DNA from: Paraburkholderia sp. HP33-1
Lineage (GTDB): Bacteria > Pseudomonadota > Gammaproteobacteria > Burkholderiales > Burkholderiaceae
Assembly (NCBI RefSeq): GCF_021390595.1
Contig: NZ_JAJEJR010000004.1
Span: 201,343-265,342, forward strand
Length of the DNA: 64,000 nt
Direction of reading: 5' to 3'
The notes beneath the pieces are model-generated. The model did not search any database, was not told where the DNA came from, and saw only the letters and a program-made list of their open reading frames with translations. Shown one piece after another: positions 36,868 to 46,118 of this stretch (position 1 is the first letter of the stretch; each line of letters opens with the position of its first letter). The translations under genes and the position numbers were made by a program.

Positions 36868-37689
36868 ATGCGTTCGTTTCTTTTTGTGCCGGGAAGCAAG
36901 CCCGAACGATTCGTGAAGGCGCTCGCGGCAGGCGCCGATGCGGTGATCGTGGACCTCGAGGACGCTGTGGCGGACGCGGACAAAGCGTCGGCGCGTGCAC
37001 ATGTTGCCGATGCGGCGAGAACATTTTCGGCATCGCCAGTTCGCGTACTGTTGCGCATCAATGGCGCTGCCACACAGTGGTTCGAGGAGGACCTGTCACT
37101 GGCAGCGTTAGATGGTATCGATGGCGTCGTGTTGCCCAAGGCTGAGAATCCGGCCGCGTTGACATCCGTCGCCGCAGTAACGACGAAGTCAATATGGCCG
37201 ATCATCGAATCGGCTCAGGGCGTCTGGAATGCATTGGACGTGGCGCGCATGTCCGGCGTCGAGCGGCTCATATTCGGCTCGGTCGACTTTGAGCTCGATC
37301 TGGATTGTGACGGTTCCAGGGACGCGTTGCTGCACGCGCGTTCGCGCATCGTGCTGGCCTCGCGTGTCGCTGGAATTCAGTCTCCAGTGGATGGCATCAC
37401 CGTGTCGATCGACGACGAACGGCAAGTCGCGGAGGACTCATCAAAGGCGCGATCGCTGGGTTTCGGCGGCAAGCTGTGCATTCATCCGCGTCAGGTTAAA
37501 GCGGTCAATGCTGCGTTCACCCCGAGCGCGGATGAAATTGCCAACGCGCGGCGGATTGTCGAAGCGTATGAGAAGGCAGAAGGCGGGGTAGTGTCCGTGG
37601 ATGGGCGCATGGTGGACTTGCCGGTATTGGTCAAGGCAAGACGCATCGTCAGCTTGTTCGAAAACGTACGCGGTGCCGTAGAAGGGTGA
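36868..37689 (+). CDS. HpcH/HpaI-family CoA ester lyase (citramalyl-CoA lyase-like)
   Basis: 273 residues, CitE/CitE-like TIM barrel. FVPGSKPER near residue 6, VDLEDAV near 30 (metal/substrate Glu and Asp), LRINGA near 62, and the C-terminal CIHPRQV near 205 are the family landmarks. GGAG precedes the ATG at 36868. It cleaves a 3-hydroxyacyl-CoA such as citramalyl- or malyl-CoA in an aldol-type step. Following a MaoC-type hydratase, it should act on the hydratase product. Last gene of the operon. Confidence 0.85.
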   Translation: MRSFLFVPGSKPERFVKALAAGADAVIVDLEDAVADADKASARAHVADAARTFSASPVRVLLRINGAATQWFEEDLSLAALDGIDGVVLPKAENPAALTSVAAVTTKSIWPIIESAQGVWNALDVARMSGVERLIFGSVDFELDLDCDGSRDALLHARSRIVLASRVAGIQSPVDGITVSIDDERQVAEDSSKARSLGFGGKLCIHPRQVKAVNAAFTPSADEIANARRIVEAYEKAEGGVVSVDGRMVDLPVLVKARRIVSLFENVRGAVEG

Positions 37690-37715
37690 GAGATGCGGCG
37701 AGATAGTCGCCGCAC

Positions 37716-37750
37716 CGCCGGCGCCACCACTGCACGAGGTGGCGCCGGCG
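37716..37750. terminator. Strong stem-loop between convergent genes
   Basis: CGCCGGCGCCACC pairs with GGTGGCGCCGGCG, 13 bp, around a 9-base loop. It sits between the lyase stop and the converging SDR stop, so it can end both transcripts. No T-run on either side. Confidence 0.55.
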
Positions 37751-37764
37751 TGGTCCGATTTCGG

Positions 37765-38670
37765 TTATACCGGATCCCATGGAGTGAGCGCCATGGAGGG
37801 CACGTTCGGGAAGAAACTCGCTTCGAATGCCGGCATGACCTGCTCGGCAATTGCTTCGGGTGTCCAGCCGCCGTCGCGATGCAGCGAGCGGATCATGCGG
37901 ATCTGGTTGAAGAAATAGATTTCGTTGGCGCGCACGCCGAAGATCTGGCCCGACACCTTTCCGGCCTGGTCGGAGGCGAGATAGACCGCGAGCGGCGCGA
38001 CCTTGCGCGATTCCATGCGCTTGAGAACCTCGACCCGCGCTTTCTGCTCAGGCGTTTCCGAGGGGATCGAAGCGGTCATCGCGGTCCATGCCCACGGTGC
38101 AATGCAGTTCGAGCGCACGTTGAATTTCGCCATGTCGAGGGCAATCGACTTCGACAGACCGACGATACCCATCTTGGCGGCGGAGTAATTGGCCTGTCCG
38201 ATGTTGCCGATCAAACCCGACGTGGAGGTCATATGAACGAAGCTGCCGCCGTTTTGCGCCTTGAAATGCGGAGCCGCCGCACGTGCCACAAAAAACGACC
38301 CGTTCAGGTGGACGTCGACGACGGCCTTCCACTCCTCGAGGCTCATGTTGAAGAACATGCGGTCACGGACGATGCCGGCGTTGTTGACCACACAGTCAAT
38401 GCGGCCGAACGTGTCCAGAGCAGCCTGCACGATCTTCTGCGCGGAATCCCATTCGGCGACGCTGTCCGTCGAGGCAACCGCTTGACCGCCCGCTTCCTTG
38501 ATTTCCGCGACGACACGGGCTGCGGCGAATTCGCCGGTTTCGGCGTTGCGACCGAGGTCATTGACGACGACCTTGGCGCCGTTCGCCGCGAATTGCAACG
38601 CGAAATCGCGCCCAATCCCCGCACCCGCACCTGTTACCACTACCACCTTGTCCTTGACGAAATCGCTCAC
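37765..38670 (-). CDS. SDR oxidoreductase, (3R)-hydroxyacyl-CoA dehydrogenase-like
   Basis: 301 residues. TGAGAGIG near residue 14, NNAG near 95, MTSTSG near 147 and YSAAK near 161 are the SDR landmarks. About 50 extra C-terminal residues, and the long VVNDLGRNAETGE segment near 35-50, match the dehydrogenase unit of multifunctional enzyme type 2 (17beta-HSD4). It probably oxidises a 3-hydroxyacyl-CoA with NAD. Divergent from the CYP101-like P450. Confidence 0.87.
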   Translation of the reverse strand: MSDFVKDKVVVVTGAGAGIGRDFALQFAANGAKVVVNDLGRNAETGEFAAARVVAEIKEAGGQAVASTDSVAEWDSAQKIVQAALDTFGRIDCVVNNAGIVRDRMFFNMSLEEWKAVVDVHLNGSFFVARAAAPHFKAQNGGSFVHMTSTSGLIGNIGQANYSAAKMGIVGLSKSIALDMAKFNVRSNCIAPWAWTAMTASIPSETPEQKARVEVLKRMESRKVAPLAVYLASDQAGKVSGQIFGVRANEIYFFNQIRMIRSLHRDGGWTPEAIAEQVMPAFEASFFPNVPSMALTPWDPV

Positions 38671-38694
38671 TCTTGTCTCCCTTCAATACAGGCG

Positions 38695-38744
38695 TTGATG
38701 TAGAAAAGCTCGCCTCGGTATAATAGCAAAACTGAACGGCGTTG
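38695..38744 (+). promoter_or_regulatory. Predicted promoter and operator of the CYP101-like operon
   Basis: TTGATG (38695-38700), 18 bases, TATAAT (38719-38724). The operator-like GAACGGCGTTG (38734-38744; core AACGGCGTT perfect) begins about where transcription would start. A second GAACGTG half-site follows at 38752-38758. Confidence 0.55.
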
Positions 38745-38823
38745 CATAATATGAACGTGAGGTATTGGCAAAAAGGGTGGCAAGTCATCTATTCGACGAC
38801 AACGACATGAAAGGAGATGCGAG

Positions 38824-40026
38824 ATGAACGATACCAAAGGCTGGACCTTGCCGGACCATGTTCCGCGAGAACTCGTGGTCGATTTCGACTATATGACTCC
38901 GCCAGGCGCAGAAGACGACGTCCATCTGGCGTGGAAGACGCTACATACCGGGCCTGATATCGTCTGGTCTCCGTACCATGGCGGCCACTGGATCGCCACC
39001 CGGGGAGAAGACATCGAGGCGATGCAGAAGGACCATGCCCGCTTTTCGCATCGCAGTGTCAACATCCCGCCGCTCAACGAAACGCAGCTCGTGCCGCTCG
39101 AACTCGACCCGCCCGAGCACGGCGCATACCGCAACCTGATCACGCCTGCTTTCCTGCCGCAGGCAATCGCGTCGCTGGAGAACGACGTGCGCAGCCTCGC
39201 AATTGAGCTGATCGAGAAACTCGCTTCGCGAGGCGAATGCGAGTTTGTTTCCGAGTTCTCGAAGATCCTGCCGATCGTGATTTTTCTGCGCCTGGCCGAT
39301 CTTCCGCTGAGTGATCGTGAGCAATTGCTCGAATGGGCGGAATGGGCCGTGCGCGGCAACTTTGAGCAGCGTAACGAATCTCAGCACCGGCTGATTGGCT
39401 ATATCTCCGGCTGGGTGGAAAAGCGCAGGGCAGAGGCGGGCGGTGATCTCGTGAGCCTTATCGCCAACGCGCAGATCGACGGCAAGCCGATCAACCCCGA
39501 GCGCATGTTCGGGATGTTTATCGTCGTGTTGTTCGGCGGCCTCGATACCGTCGCATCGATGATGGGTTTCATCGCGCGCTTTCTCGCCGAGAACCCAGCG
39601 CACCGGCGACAGCTCATCGAGAATCCGGAGCTGATGGTTTCATCGGTCGACGAGCTGATCCGCCGGTTCGGCGTGGCAAATACGGCGCGGCTGATCACGC
39701 AGGACATGGAATACAAGGGCATCCAGTTCAAGAAGGGGGAGCAGATCCAGCTTCCGAACTCCCTTTTCGGTCTCGACGACCGCAAGTTTAGCAATCCGCT
39801 TGCCGTTGACCTGACGCGCAAGCCGGTCATTCACGCAGCGTTCGGCAATGGCCCTCATCGCTGCCCCGGCTCATTCCTCGCGCGCACGGAGATCAAGGTG
39901 TTCCTGCAGGAATGGCTCAAGCGCATTCCCGACTTCCGCATCCGCGAGGGCGACAAACCGCGATGCGGATCGGGTTCCGTCAACGGCATGCTCTATCTTC
40001 CGCTCGTCTGGGACGTAGCGCCCTGA
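38824..40026 (+). CDS. Cytochrome P450, CYP101 (P450cam)-like
   Basis: 400 residues. Recalled P450cam segments recur: [11 protein letters not shown] near residue 51, LDPPEH near 94, the I-helix GGLDTV (238-243, with the acid-Thr pair), E277-x-x-R280, and haem-ligand C347 in [10 protein letters not shown]; the ending LKRIPDFRI...LPLVWD also matches. P450cam's substrate-contacting Tyr96 region is different here. AAAGGAG lies before the ATG. Class I, needing a [2Fe-2S] ferredoxin; a rubredoxin gene follows 32 bases downstream. Confidence 0.92.
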   Translation: MNDTKGWTLPDHVPRELVVDFDYMTPPGAEDDVHLAWKTLHTGPDIVWSPYHGGHWIATRGEDIEAMQKDHARFSHRSVNIPPLNETQLVPLELDPPEHGAYRNLITPAFLPQAIASLENDVRSLAIELIEKLASRGECEFVSEFSKILPIVIFLRLADLPLSDREQLLEWAEWAVRGNFEQRNESQHRLIGYISGWVEKRRAEAGGDLVSLIANAQIDGKPINPERMFGMFIVVLFGGLDTVASMMGFIARFLAENPAHRRQLIENPELMVSSVDELIRRFGVANTARLITQDMEYKGIQFKKGEQIQLPNSLFGLDDRKFSNPLAVDLTRKPVIHAAFGNGPHRCPGSFLARTEIKVFLQEWLKRIPDFRIREGDKPRCGSGSVNGMLYLPLVWDVAP

Positions 40027-40058
40027 AATCTCCCAATCTCAACGACTCATCGACGATC

Positions 40059-40229
40059 ATGAAAAAGTGGCAATGTATTTTTTGCGGGTTTTACTACGAC
40101 GAAGCAGCGGGACTTCCGACCGAGGGCATCGCGCCAGGCACTCGTTGGGAAGACATCCCGGATGACTGGGCATGCCCCGAATGTGGCGCGACCAAGGCCG
40201 ATTTCGTGATGGTCGAGGTCGAGGCCTAA
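40059..40229 (+). CDS. Rubredoxin
   Basis: 56 residues. The iron ligands C6-x2-C9 and C39-x2-C42 with Trp4, Tyr12-Tyr13 and WEDIPDDW give the standard rubredoxin pattern. It begins 32 bases after the P450 and so is probably co-transcribed. Rubredoxins classically serve alkane hydroxylases (AlkB), of which none is seen here, so it may feed the P450, or another oxygenase, instead. The ribosome site is weak. Confidence 0.93.
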   Translation: MKKWQCIFCGFYYDEAAGLPTEGIAPGTRWEDIPDDWACPECGATKADFVMVEVEA

Positions 40230-40290
40230 GTCGAGGCCTGAGCGCTCGGACACGCGCACGGCGCAAGGCCGTGCGCTTCACAACCTTGAC

Positions 40291-41487
40291 TCAGGCGCGC
40301 TCGAATACCGCCGCAATGCCTTGGCCACCGCCGATGCACATGGTCTCGAGCGCATAGCGCCCCTTTCGACGCGTCAGTTCGTGCAAGAGTGTGGTCATGA
40401 TCCGCACGCCGGTTGCGCCAATCGGGTGGCCGAGCGATATGCCAGAGCCGTTCACGTTGAGCCGGTCGATATCGTGCCAGTTCCAGCCTTTGAGAACTGC
40501 CAGTACCTGACATGCGAACGCTTCGTTCACCTCCACGAGATCCATCTGATCGAGCGTGAGACCGGTGCGGGCGAGTAGCTTTCGAACCGCCGGCACCGGG
40601 CCGATGCCCATACGTGACGGCTCGCAGCCCGCTGCGGCCCACCCGGTGAGCCAGGCAATGGGTTCGAGTCCGAGCGCTTCGAGACGGTCTTCCGCAACCA
40701 CGAGGCAAGCGGCGGCGGCGTCGTTCTGCTGACTGGAATTGCCAGCGGTGACCGTGCCGCCGGGCATTAGCGAGCGAAGCTTGCTGAGGCTTTCCATGCT
40801 GGCGTCGGCGCGGAATCCTTCATCTTTGGCAAACAGGAGTGGCTCGCCCTTTTTCTGAGGAACACTGACCGCAACGATCTCTTCGGCCATATGACCCGAC
40901 TCCCACGCCGCCGCCGCGCGTTGATGGCTGCGCAGCGCGAACTCGTCGGCGGCCTCGCGGGTGATGCCATAGTCGGTAGCGAGATTTTCCGCGGTCTCGA
41001 TCATGCCGGAGATGTAACCGAAGCGCGATTCCGGCTGCGAGCGCTCACGGCCGCGCGCGAGCCGGTCGTGAAACTGGACGGAGCCCGAGCGGGCTCCCCA
41101 GCGCATGTCCGTGCTGTAGTACTCGATATTGCTCATGCTCTCCACGCCGCCCGCCAGAACCACGTCGGCTGCGCCGGTCTGCACCATCATCGCGGCGGTG
41201 ACGAGGGCCTGCAGGCCGCCGCCGCAGCGGCGGTCGAGTTGCATGCCAGGCACTTCGACGGGCAGGCCCGCCTGCAGCGCGATCCAGCGGCCCACGCATG
41301 GCGTTTCGCTGTTCGCATACGATTGTGCGAAGACGACGTCGTCGATGCGCGCGGGGTCGAGCCCCGCTCGCCGGATTGTTTCGTTCGCGACGAGTGCACC
41401 GAGCTCTTCGACGCAAACGCCGCGCAGGCTACCACCAAAGGTGCCGACGGGCGTTCTTACAGGGGAGACAATCGCTGCGCGTTTCAT
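40291..41487 (-). CDS. Acetyl-CoA acetyltransferase (thiolase)
   Basis: 398 residues. Nucleophile C88 in LDRRCGGG, H354 in NGSGISLGHPIGATG and C384 in CIGGGQG are all present. It cleaves a 3-ketoacyl-CoA with CoA to acetyl-CoA (or propionyl-CoA) and a shorter acyl-CoA. It is the last gene of a leftward group with two CoA transferases, a nitronate monooxygenase-like protein and a hydratase. Confidence 0.92.
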   Translation of the reverse strand: MKRAAIVSPVRTPVGTFGGSLRGVCVEELGALVANETIRRAGLDPARIDDVVFAQSYANSETPCVGRWIALQAGLPVEVPGMQLDRRCGGGLQALVTAAMMVQTGAADVVLAGGVESMSNIEYYSTDMRWGARSGSVQFHDRLARGRERSQPESRFGYISGMIETAENLATDYGITREAADEFALRSHQRAAAAWESGHMAEEIVAVSVPQKKGEPLLFAKDEGFRADASMESLSKLRSLMPGGTVTAGNSSQQNDAAAACLVVAEDRLEALGLEPIAWLTGWAAAGCEPSRMGIGPVPAVRKLLARTGLTLDQMDLVEVNEAFACQVLAVLKGWNWHDIDRLNVNGSGISLGHPIGATGVRIMTTLLHELTRRKGRYALETMCIGGGQGIAAVFERA

Positions 41488-41537
41488 GGGGCATTTCCTT
41501 GCAGGGTTTCAAAGTTCTGATTTCGGCGCGGTTGCAA

Positions 41538-42830
41538 TCAGGCAATGAGCGTCGCGCTTGCAGAGCCATTCGAACGTGGGACGCCCGCCATCCGATCGAG
41601 GGCGCCGCGATGATCCGGATGGGCGATTGCCAGCATGCGATCGCGCCGTTGACGTAGCGTCAGTCCGCGCAGATCGGCTACGCCGTATTCGGTTACCACG
41701 ATGGCGGCGTCGCTGCGTGGGGTGCTGACTGGTCCGTTCAACGACGCGACGATGCGGGTGGCGCCCTTGCCCGCTGTTGACGGCAATGCGATGACGGGAA
41801 CGCCCCCACGGGAGCGCCGCGCGCCGCGCAGGAAATCCAGTGCGCCACCGACCGCGCCCACATACACGCCGCCGGCAATCTCGGCGTTGATCTGTCCGCT
41901 CAGATCGACTTCAACGGCCGAGTTGATGGCGACGAAGCGGTCGATGCTCGCGAGCACGTTCGCGTCGTGGGTGTAGCGGGTCGAACGAAACTCGATGGCG
42001 TCGTTGCGATGCGCGAACTCGTGAATGCGACGGCCGCCCATCATCACACCCGCAATGGTCTTGCGTGTGTCGATGGGCTTGCGCGCATTATTGATCACGC
42101 CGCTTTCCATGAGATCGGCGACTTTGTCCCCGATCGTGCCGGAATGAATGCCGAGGTCTCGCCGATCGCCGAGGCTAGCAAGGATCGCTTCGGGAATCGC
42201 GCCGAGGCCGAGTTGAATGGTGGCGCCGTCTTCGATCAAACTCGCCGTGTACCGCGCAATTGCCAGATCCGTCGCGCTTGCTGCGCTGGGCGAACTCTCG
42301 GGCAGGGTGCGTGACGTCGGGAGAATGAAGTCGATGTCGTCGTCGTGAAGATATCGCTCGCCGTAAGTCCAGGGTGCCTGTTCGTTGACTTCCGCAACGA
42401 TGACTCGCGCGCGCTCGAGCGCAGGGATCAGATACTCATGCGCGACGGACAAGCTATAACGGCCTTGCGAATCGGGCGGAGCCAACTGCAGCAGAAGGAC
42501 GTCGATCAAAAGCTGACCCGACTCCATCATCTCTGGGAACTGCGAATAATGGCACGGAAGGATATCAAGCACGCTAGCCTTGGCCAGGGCTCGGTTTGAT
42601 CCGGTGCCGCAGTAGGAAACGAAATCGATGCAGTCGGCGTGCTCGGGGCGGCACGTGTCGTAGCTGCTGGCGCCGAGAAAGACCCGGAACGCGCCGATGC
42701 TGTGCCGCTGCTCAACCAGCTTTCGCGTGAGCGCAAGGGGTTCTGCGTTCGATTGGCCCCATGCGACGGTATCGCCGGGACGGATGAAGGACGCAAAGTC
42801 GATGGCGTCCGCCTCTAGCAGTAAGGGCAT
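41538..42830 (-). CDS. Acetyl-CoA hydrolase/CoA transferase (4-hydroxybutyrate CoA-transferase-like)
   Basis: 430 residues. The two-domain class I CoA-transferase fold is suggested by the N-terminal half with RPGDTVAWGQS near residue 20 and the C-terminal half with IQLGLGAIPEAI near 210 and the GxG loops after it. ATG 42830 is 13 bases after the CaiB stop; a TTG at 42863 is an in-frame alternative overlapping it. It moves CoA from acetyl-CoA, or a similar donor, to a free acid. Partner and acceptor unknown. Confidence 0.82.
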   Translation of the reverse strand: MPLLLEADAIDFASFIRPGDTVAWGQSNAEPLALTRKLVEQRHSIGAFRVFLGASSYDTCRPEHADCIDFVSYCGTGSNRALAKASVLDILPCHYSQFPEMMESGQLLIDVLLLQLAPPDSQGRYSLSVAHEYLIPALERARVIVAEVNEQAPWTYGERYLHDDDIDFILPTSRTLPESSPSAASATDLAIARYTASLIEDGATIQLGLGAIPEAILASLGDRRDLGIHSGTIGDKVADLMESGVINNARKPIDTRKTIAGVMMGGRRIHEFAHRNDAIEFRSTRYTHDANVLASIDRFVAINSAVEVDLSGQINAEIAGGVYVGAVGGALDFLRGARRSRGGVPVIALPSTAGKGATRIVASLNGPVSTPRSDAAIVVTEYGVADLRGLTLRQRRDRMLAIAHPDHRGALDRMAGVPRSNGSASATLIA

Positions 42831-42843
42831 GATCTTGTTTGCG

Positions 42844-44031
42844 TCAAATCGTGGTTTGCGCAAAGGCAGGGGTTTCGATGTGCTGTCGCCGCACGGCGCC
42901 TGAGGCGACGAGTTCCGCGATCCGATCCTCGCTGTAGCCGATGCCGCGCAGCACGAATTCCGCGTGCTCGCTCAGTCCTGGAACAGCGAGCGGTGGCGAC
43001 GCGGGCTCCATGCGGAAGTGAATCGGACTCGCAACGTGGGCGCGCCCGGACGGATCGGCCTGGATCATTCCTCGCTCATGGGCGTGGGGATGATCAAGCG
43101 CTTCGGCGACCGAGAGCACCGGCGCGACGCTGATGTTTCGACCTTCGAACCAATCGAGCCATTCATCGACCGTGCGCGCCAGGAATGTTTGGGTCAGGAA
43201 TGACCGCACGCGCAATTGACCTTCACCGGCCGGGCCGGTCGCGTCGGCGATGAGGTCAGGACGTCCGAGCGGCGTAAGGAGGTTGCTGGCAAAGCTATAT
43301 TCCCGGCCGCCGAGGCAAAGCCATTTCGAATCAGCGGTCTCATAGGTGCTGAGCAGCGCGAGTCCGCTGTCAACGTCGCTTGTTTCTGACGATTGCCCGT
43401 CCGGCGCGTTGAGCAAACGGCCGCTCAGGTATGGCTGCGCCGTGAGCGCCGCATCGAAGAGCGACACGTCGATGTAGTCGCCGCGCCCCGTTTCCCGCGC
43501 GCGCAGGAGCGCCATCAACACGGCGGACAACGCGGTCAATGAACCGGCCAGCGCAGCGAGGGACGGACCCGTGGTAATTGGCATTCCCCGATCATCGCGC
43601 GGCAGTGTACCTGCAAGCGATTGAACTACCGGATCGTGTGCGGGCAATTGGGAGAGCGGGCCGGTCTGGCCGAATGCGGTAATCGCGCAATAAACGACTT
43701 TGGGGTTCGTGCGGCTTACCGTATCGTAGTCGATGCCAAGGCGAGCAGCCACGCCCGGCCTCGATGATTCGATGACGACGTCGGCCTCGTTTATCAGCTT
43801 TAGCGCGACCTCACGTCCGTCCGGACGCTTCAGGTCGACCGCGATGCTGCGCTTGCCGCGGTTGATTGCCGCGAAGAATGCGCCATCCGTGCCGGGTGCG
43901 CCGCGGGTGGGGTCGCCGGTAACCGGTTCGATCTTGATGACTTCCGCCCCGTGCTCGGCGAGATTGGCGGCGAGAAACGGACCCGGCATGAACTGCGACA
44001 GGTCCACGACGCGAAGTCCGGTCAGTTTCAT
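42844..44031 (-). CDS. CaiB/BaiF CoA-transferase family protein
   Basis: 395 residues, class III CoA transferase. N-terminal LRVVDLSQFMPGPF, FGQTGPLS near residue 120 and the catalytic Asp in YIDVSLFDA near 175 mark the family. Its ATG overlaps the nitronate monooxygenase-like stop (ATGA), so the two are translationally coupled. It would exchange CoA between a pathway acid and another CoA ester or act as a racemase-like enzyme. Confidence 0.88.
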   Translation of the reverse strand: MKLTGLRVVDLSQFMPGPFLAANLAEHGAEVIKIEPVTGDPTRGAPGTDGAFFAAINRGKRSIAVDLKRPDGREVALKLINEADVVIESSRPGVAARLGIDYDTVSRTNPKVVYCAITAFGQTGPLSQLPAHDPVVQSLAGTLPRDDRGMPITTGPSLAALAGSLTALSAVLMALLRARETGRGDYIDVSLFDAALTAQPYLSGRLLNAPDGQSSETSDVDSGLALLSTYETADSKWLCLGGREYSFASNLLTPLGRPDLIADATGPAGEGQLRVRSFLTQTFLARTVDEWLDWFEGRNISVAPVLSVAEALDHPHAHERGMIQADPSGRAHVASPIHFRMEPASPPLAVPGLSEHAEFVLRGIGYSEDRIAELVASGAVRRQHIETPAFAQTTI

Positions 44032-45014
44032 GCCAGAGCAGCGCTGAAGCCGAGGTGGCGCTGCGCAATCGCGGCGGCTTCCTTCACGATGCGGCCGATC
44101 AATTCCTCACACGTCGGCAGGTCGTGAATGAGTCCGGTCACGATACCGGCGGGGAAGGCGCCGCCTTCGACTTCTCCCGTGACGAACGCATCCATCCAGC
44201 GCTTCGCTCCGGTCAGCGCGTAGAGGTCGGCGGGCGTCACGTTGCCGCCCCGCTCGAGTTCGAGCGCGGCGAGGCTCACGCTGTTCTTGACCACGCGGCT
44301 CGAATCGCCGATCGAGCGGCCAACGAGCACGGTATCGCGCTCGGTCGCTTCCAGCAGCCGTTGCTTGATCGCGGGGTGGACCTGCGATTCCTGCGTCAGC
44401 ATGAAACGCGTGCCCATGTTGATGCCTTCCGCGCCGAGCGCGAGAGCCGCCATCAGTCCTCGACCATCGGCGAAGCCACCCGACGCGAGGATCGGCACCT
44501 TCAGCTTGTCGGCGGCGGAGGGAATCAGGATCAGTCCAGGGATATCGTCTTCCCCAGGGTGCCCCGCGCATTCGAACCCGTCTATGCTAACGGCGTCTGC
44601 GCCGAGTGATTCCGCCTTCACCGCGTGGCGAACCGTGACACACTTGTGGACGACCTTGACGCCGTGCGCCTTGAACTCGGCGATGTATTTCGCCGGATTG
44701 CTGCCTGCTGTCTCAACAACCTTGACGCCTTGGGACACGATCGTGCGCACATACGCGTCATAGTCGAGGCCGGCGTTGGCGCCGAGAACGGTCAGGTTGA
44801 CTCCAAAGGGTTTGTCCGTGAGCGAACGCACCTTGTCGATCTCGCGCGCAAGTGCATCGGCGCTTGCATGGGTGTGCGCCGAGATGAAACCGAGACCTCC
44901 CGCGTTGCCCACGGCCGCCGCCAGTTCGGCTCGCGCCACCCAGCGCATGCCGCCTTGAATGATGGGATATTGAATGCCGAGTAATTCAGTAATGCGGTTG
45001 ACATACGGTTTCAT
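44028..45014 (-). CDS. Nitronate monooxygenase / 2-nitropropane dioxygenase family flavoprotein
   Basis: 328 residues, FMN TIM barrel. PIIQGGMRWVARAELAAAV near residue 17 is the family start motif, then AHGVKVVHKCV near 118 and the phosphate-binding LASGGFADGRGLMAAL near 175. In degradation clusters these proteins are often of unknown substrate; some act on 2-enoyl compounds rather than on nitronates. ATG 45014 opens the conserved N-terminus. Co-transcribed with a CaiB transferase and a hydratase. Confidence 0.85.
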   Translation of the reverse strand: MKPYVNRITELLGIQYPIIQGGMRWVARAELAAAVGNAGGLGFISAHTHASADALAREIDKVRSLTDKPFGVNLTVLGANAGLDYDAYVRTIVSQGVKVVETAGSNPAKYIAEFKAHGVKVVHKCVTVRHAVKAESLGADAVSIDGFECAGHPGEDDIPGLILIPSAADKLKVPILASGGFADGRGLMAALALGAEGINMGTRFMLTQESQVHPAIKQRLLEATERDTVLVGRSIGDSSRVVKNSVSLAALELERGGNVTPADLYALTGAKRWMDAFVTGEVEGGAFPAGIVTGLIHDLPTCEELIGRIVKEAAAIAQRHLGFSAALA

Positions 45015-45122
45015 CGCGCGCCTGTGAGCTGGATAGGAAGTGTGGGTGCCAGAGAAATGCGCCTGACGCGCGTGACCTGGCATGCTCGGTTCGCCGCGAC
45101 GAGCGCGGCGCTCTTTAGTAAA

Positions 45123-45899
45123 TCAACAATCGCGAAACTGCGGTTTGCGCTTTTCGGCGAAGGCTGCCATGCCTTCCTTTCGATCTTCAGTAGCGAAGGT
45201 CGAATACGCCATGCGCCGCTCGAACAGAATGCCTTCCGTGAGGCTCGATTCATAGGCACGGTTGACGCACTCCTTTGCCATCGCCACGACAGGTTGCGAG
45301 TATCGCGCGATCTCTTCGGCCGTTTTCAGCGCTTCCTCGACGAGCATGTCGACAGGGATGATGCGGCTCACGAGGCCACATCGCTCGGCTTCGACTGCGT
45401 CCATCCTGCGGCCGGTGAGGATCATTTCCATCGCCTTCGATTTGCCGAGCACGCGCGTGAGGCGCTGAGTGCCGCCGGCGCCGGGAATGGTCGCCAGCGT
45501 GATCTCGGGCAGCGCGAAACGAGCGTTGTCGGCGGCTAGAATGAAGTCGCACATCATGGCCAGTTCGCAGCCTCCGCCCAACGCGAGACCCGCGACTGCG
45601 GCGACGACCGGCTTGCGGCAACGCGAGGTGCGTTCCCAGTTCGACGTGATGAACTGATTCTTGTAGACGTCCATGTACGTCCATTCGTTCATCATCTTGA
45701 TGTCGGCTCCGGCGGCGAAAGCCTTTTCGCTACCGGTCATCACGATGGCGCCGATAGCAGGATCGGCTTCAAGGTCGTCCAGTGCCGCCGTCAGCTCGTC
45801 CATCAGCTGGTTGTTCAGAGCGTTGTAGGCTTGCGGACGGTTCAACTTGATCAAACCGGTTTTTCCGTGCGTTTCGACGATGATCGTCTCGAAGGCCAT
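45123..45899 (-). CDS. Enoyl-CoA hydratase
   Basis: 258 residues. Both catalytic Glu residues of classical short-chain enoyl-CoA hydratases are present, in [11 protein letters not shown] near residue 112 and [14 protein letters not shown] near 135, so true hydratase activity is expected, unlike most other crotonases of the window. AAGGAAG lies before the ATG. First gene of the leftward hydratase-NMO-CaiB-CoA transferase-thiolase group, divergent from another crotonase. Confidence 0.92.
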   Translation of the reverse strand: MAFETIIVETHGKTGLIKLNRPQAYNALNNQLMDELTAALDDLEADPAIGAIVMTGSEKAFAAGADIKMMNEWTYMDVYKNQFITSNWERTSRCRKPVVAAVAGLALGGGCELAMMCDFILAADNARFALPEITLATIPGAGGTQRLTRVLGKSKAMEMILTGRRMDAVEAERCGLVSRIIPVDMLVEEALKTAEEIARYSQPVVAMAKECVNRAYESSLTEGILFERRMAYSTFATEDRKEGMAAFAEKRKPQFRDC

Positions 45900-46011
45900 T
45901 GTTCTTCCTTGAGGGAATGAAGGGAAACGCTTCAGCCCGCATCCGGGCCTGCTCGCCCGTGGTTTGTGGGCCGCGGTGCGCCGTTCGGGGTGCATTGAAG
46001 CGTACCGCACG

Positions 46012-46040
46012 TTGCCAATTTTGTGAACGACGTTTATGAT
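46012..46040 (+). promoter_or_regulatory. Predicted promoter with operator in the spacer (crotonase/CaiB operon)
   Basis: TTGCCA (46012-46017), 17 bases, TATGAT (46035-46040). The near-palindrome GAACGACGTTT (46025-46035; core AACGACGTT perfect) fills the spacer. The 19 bases CAATTTTGTGAACGACGTT (46016-46034) recur with one change at 53033-53051. Confidence 0.55.
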
Positions 46041-46118
46041 TCTGAATGTGTGACCCAGCTTTGTCAATTGAGCGCGAGGTCAGATTCGCTAACGGAAAAC
46101 ACCGCGAGGAGACACTGC

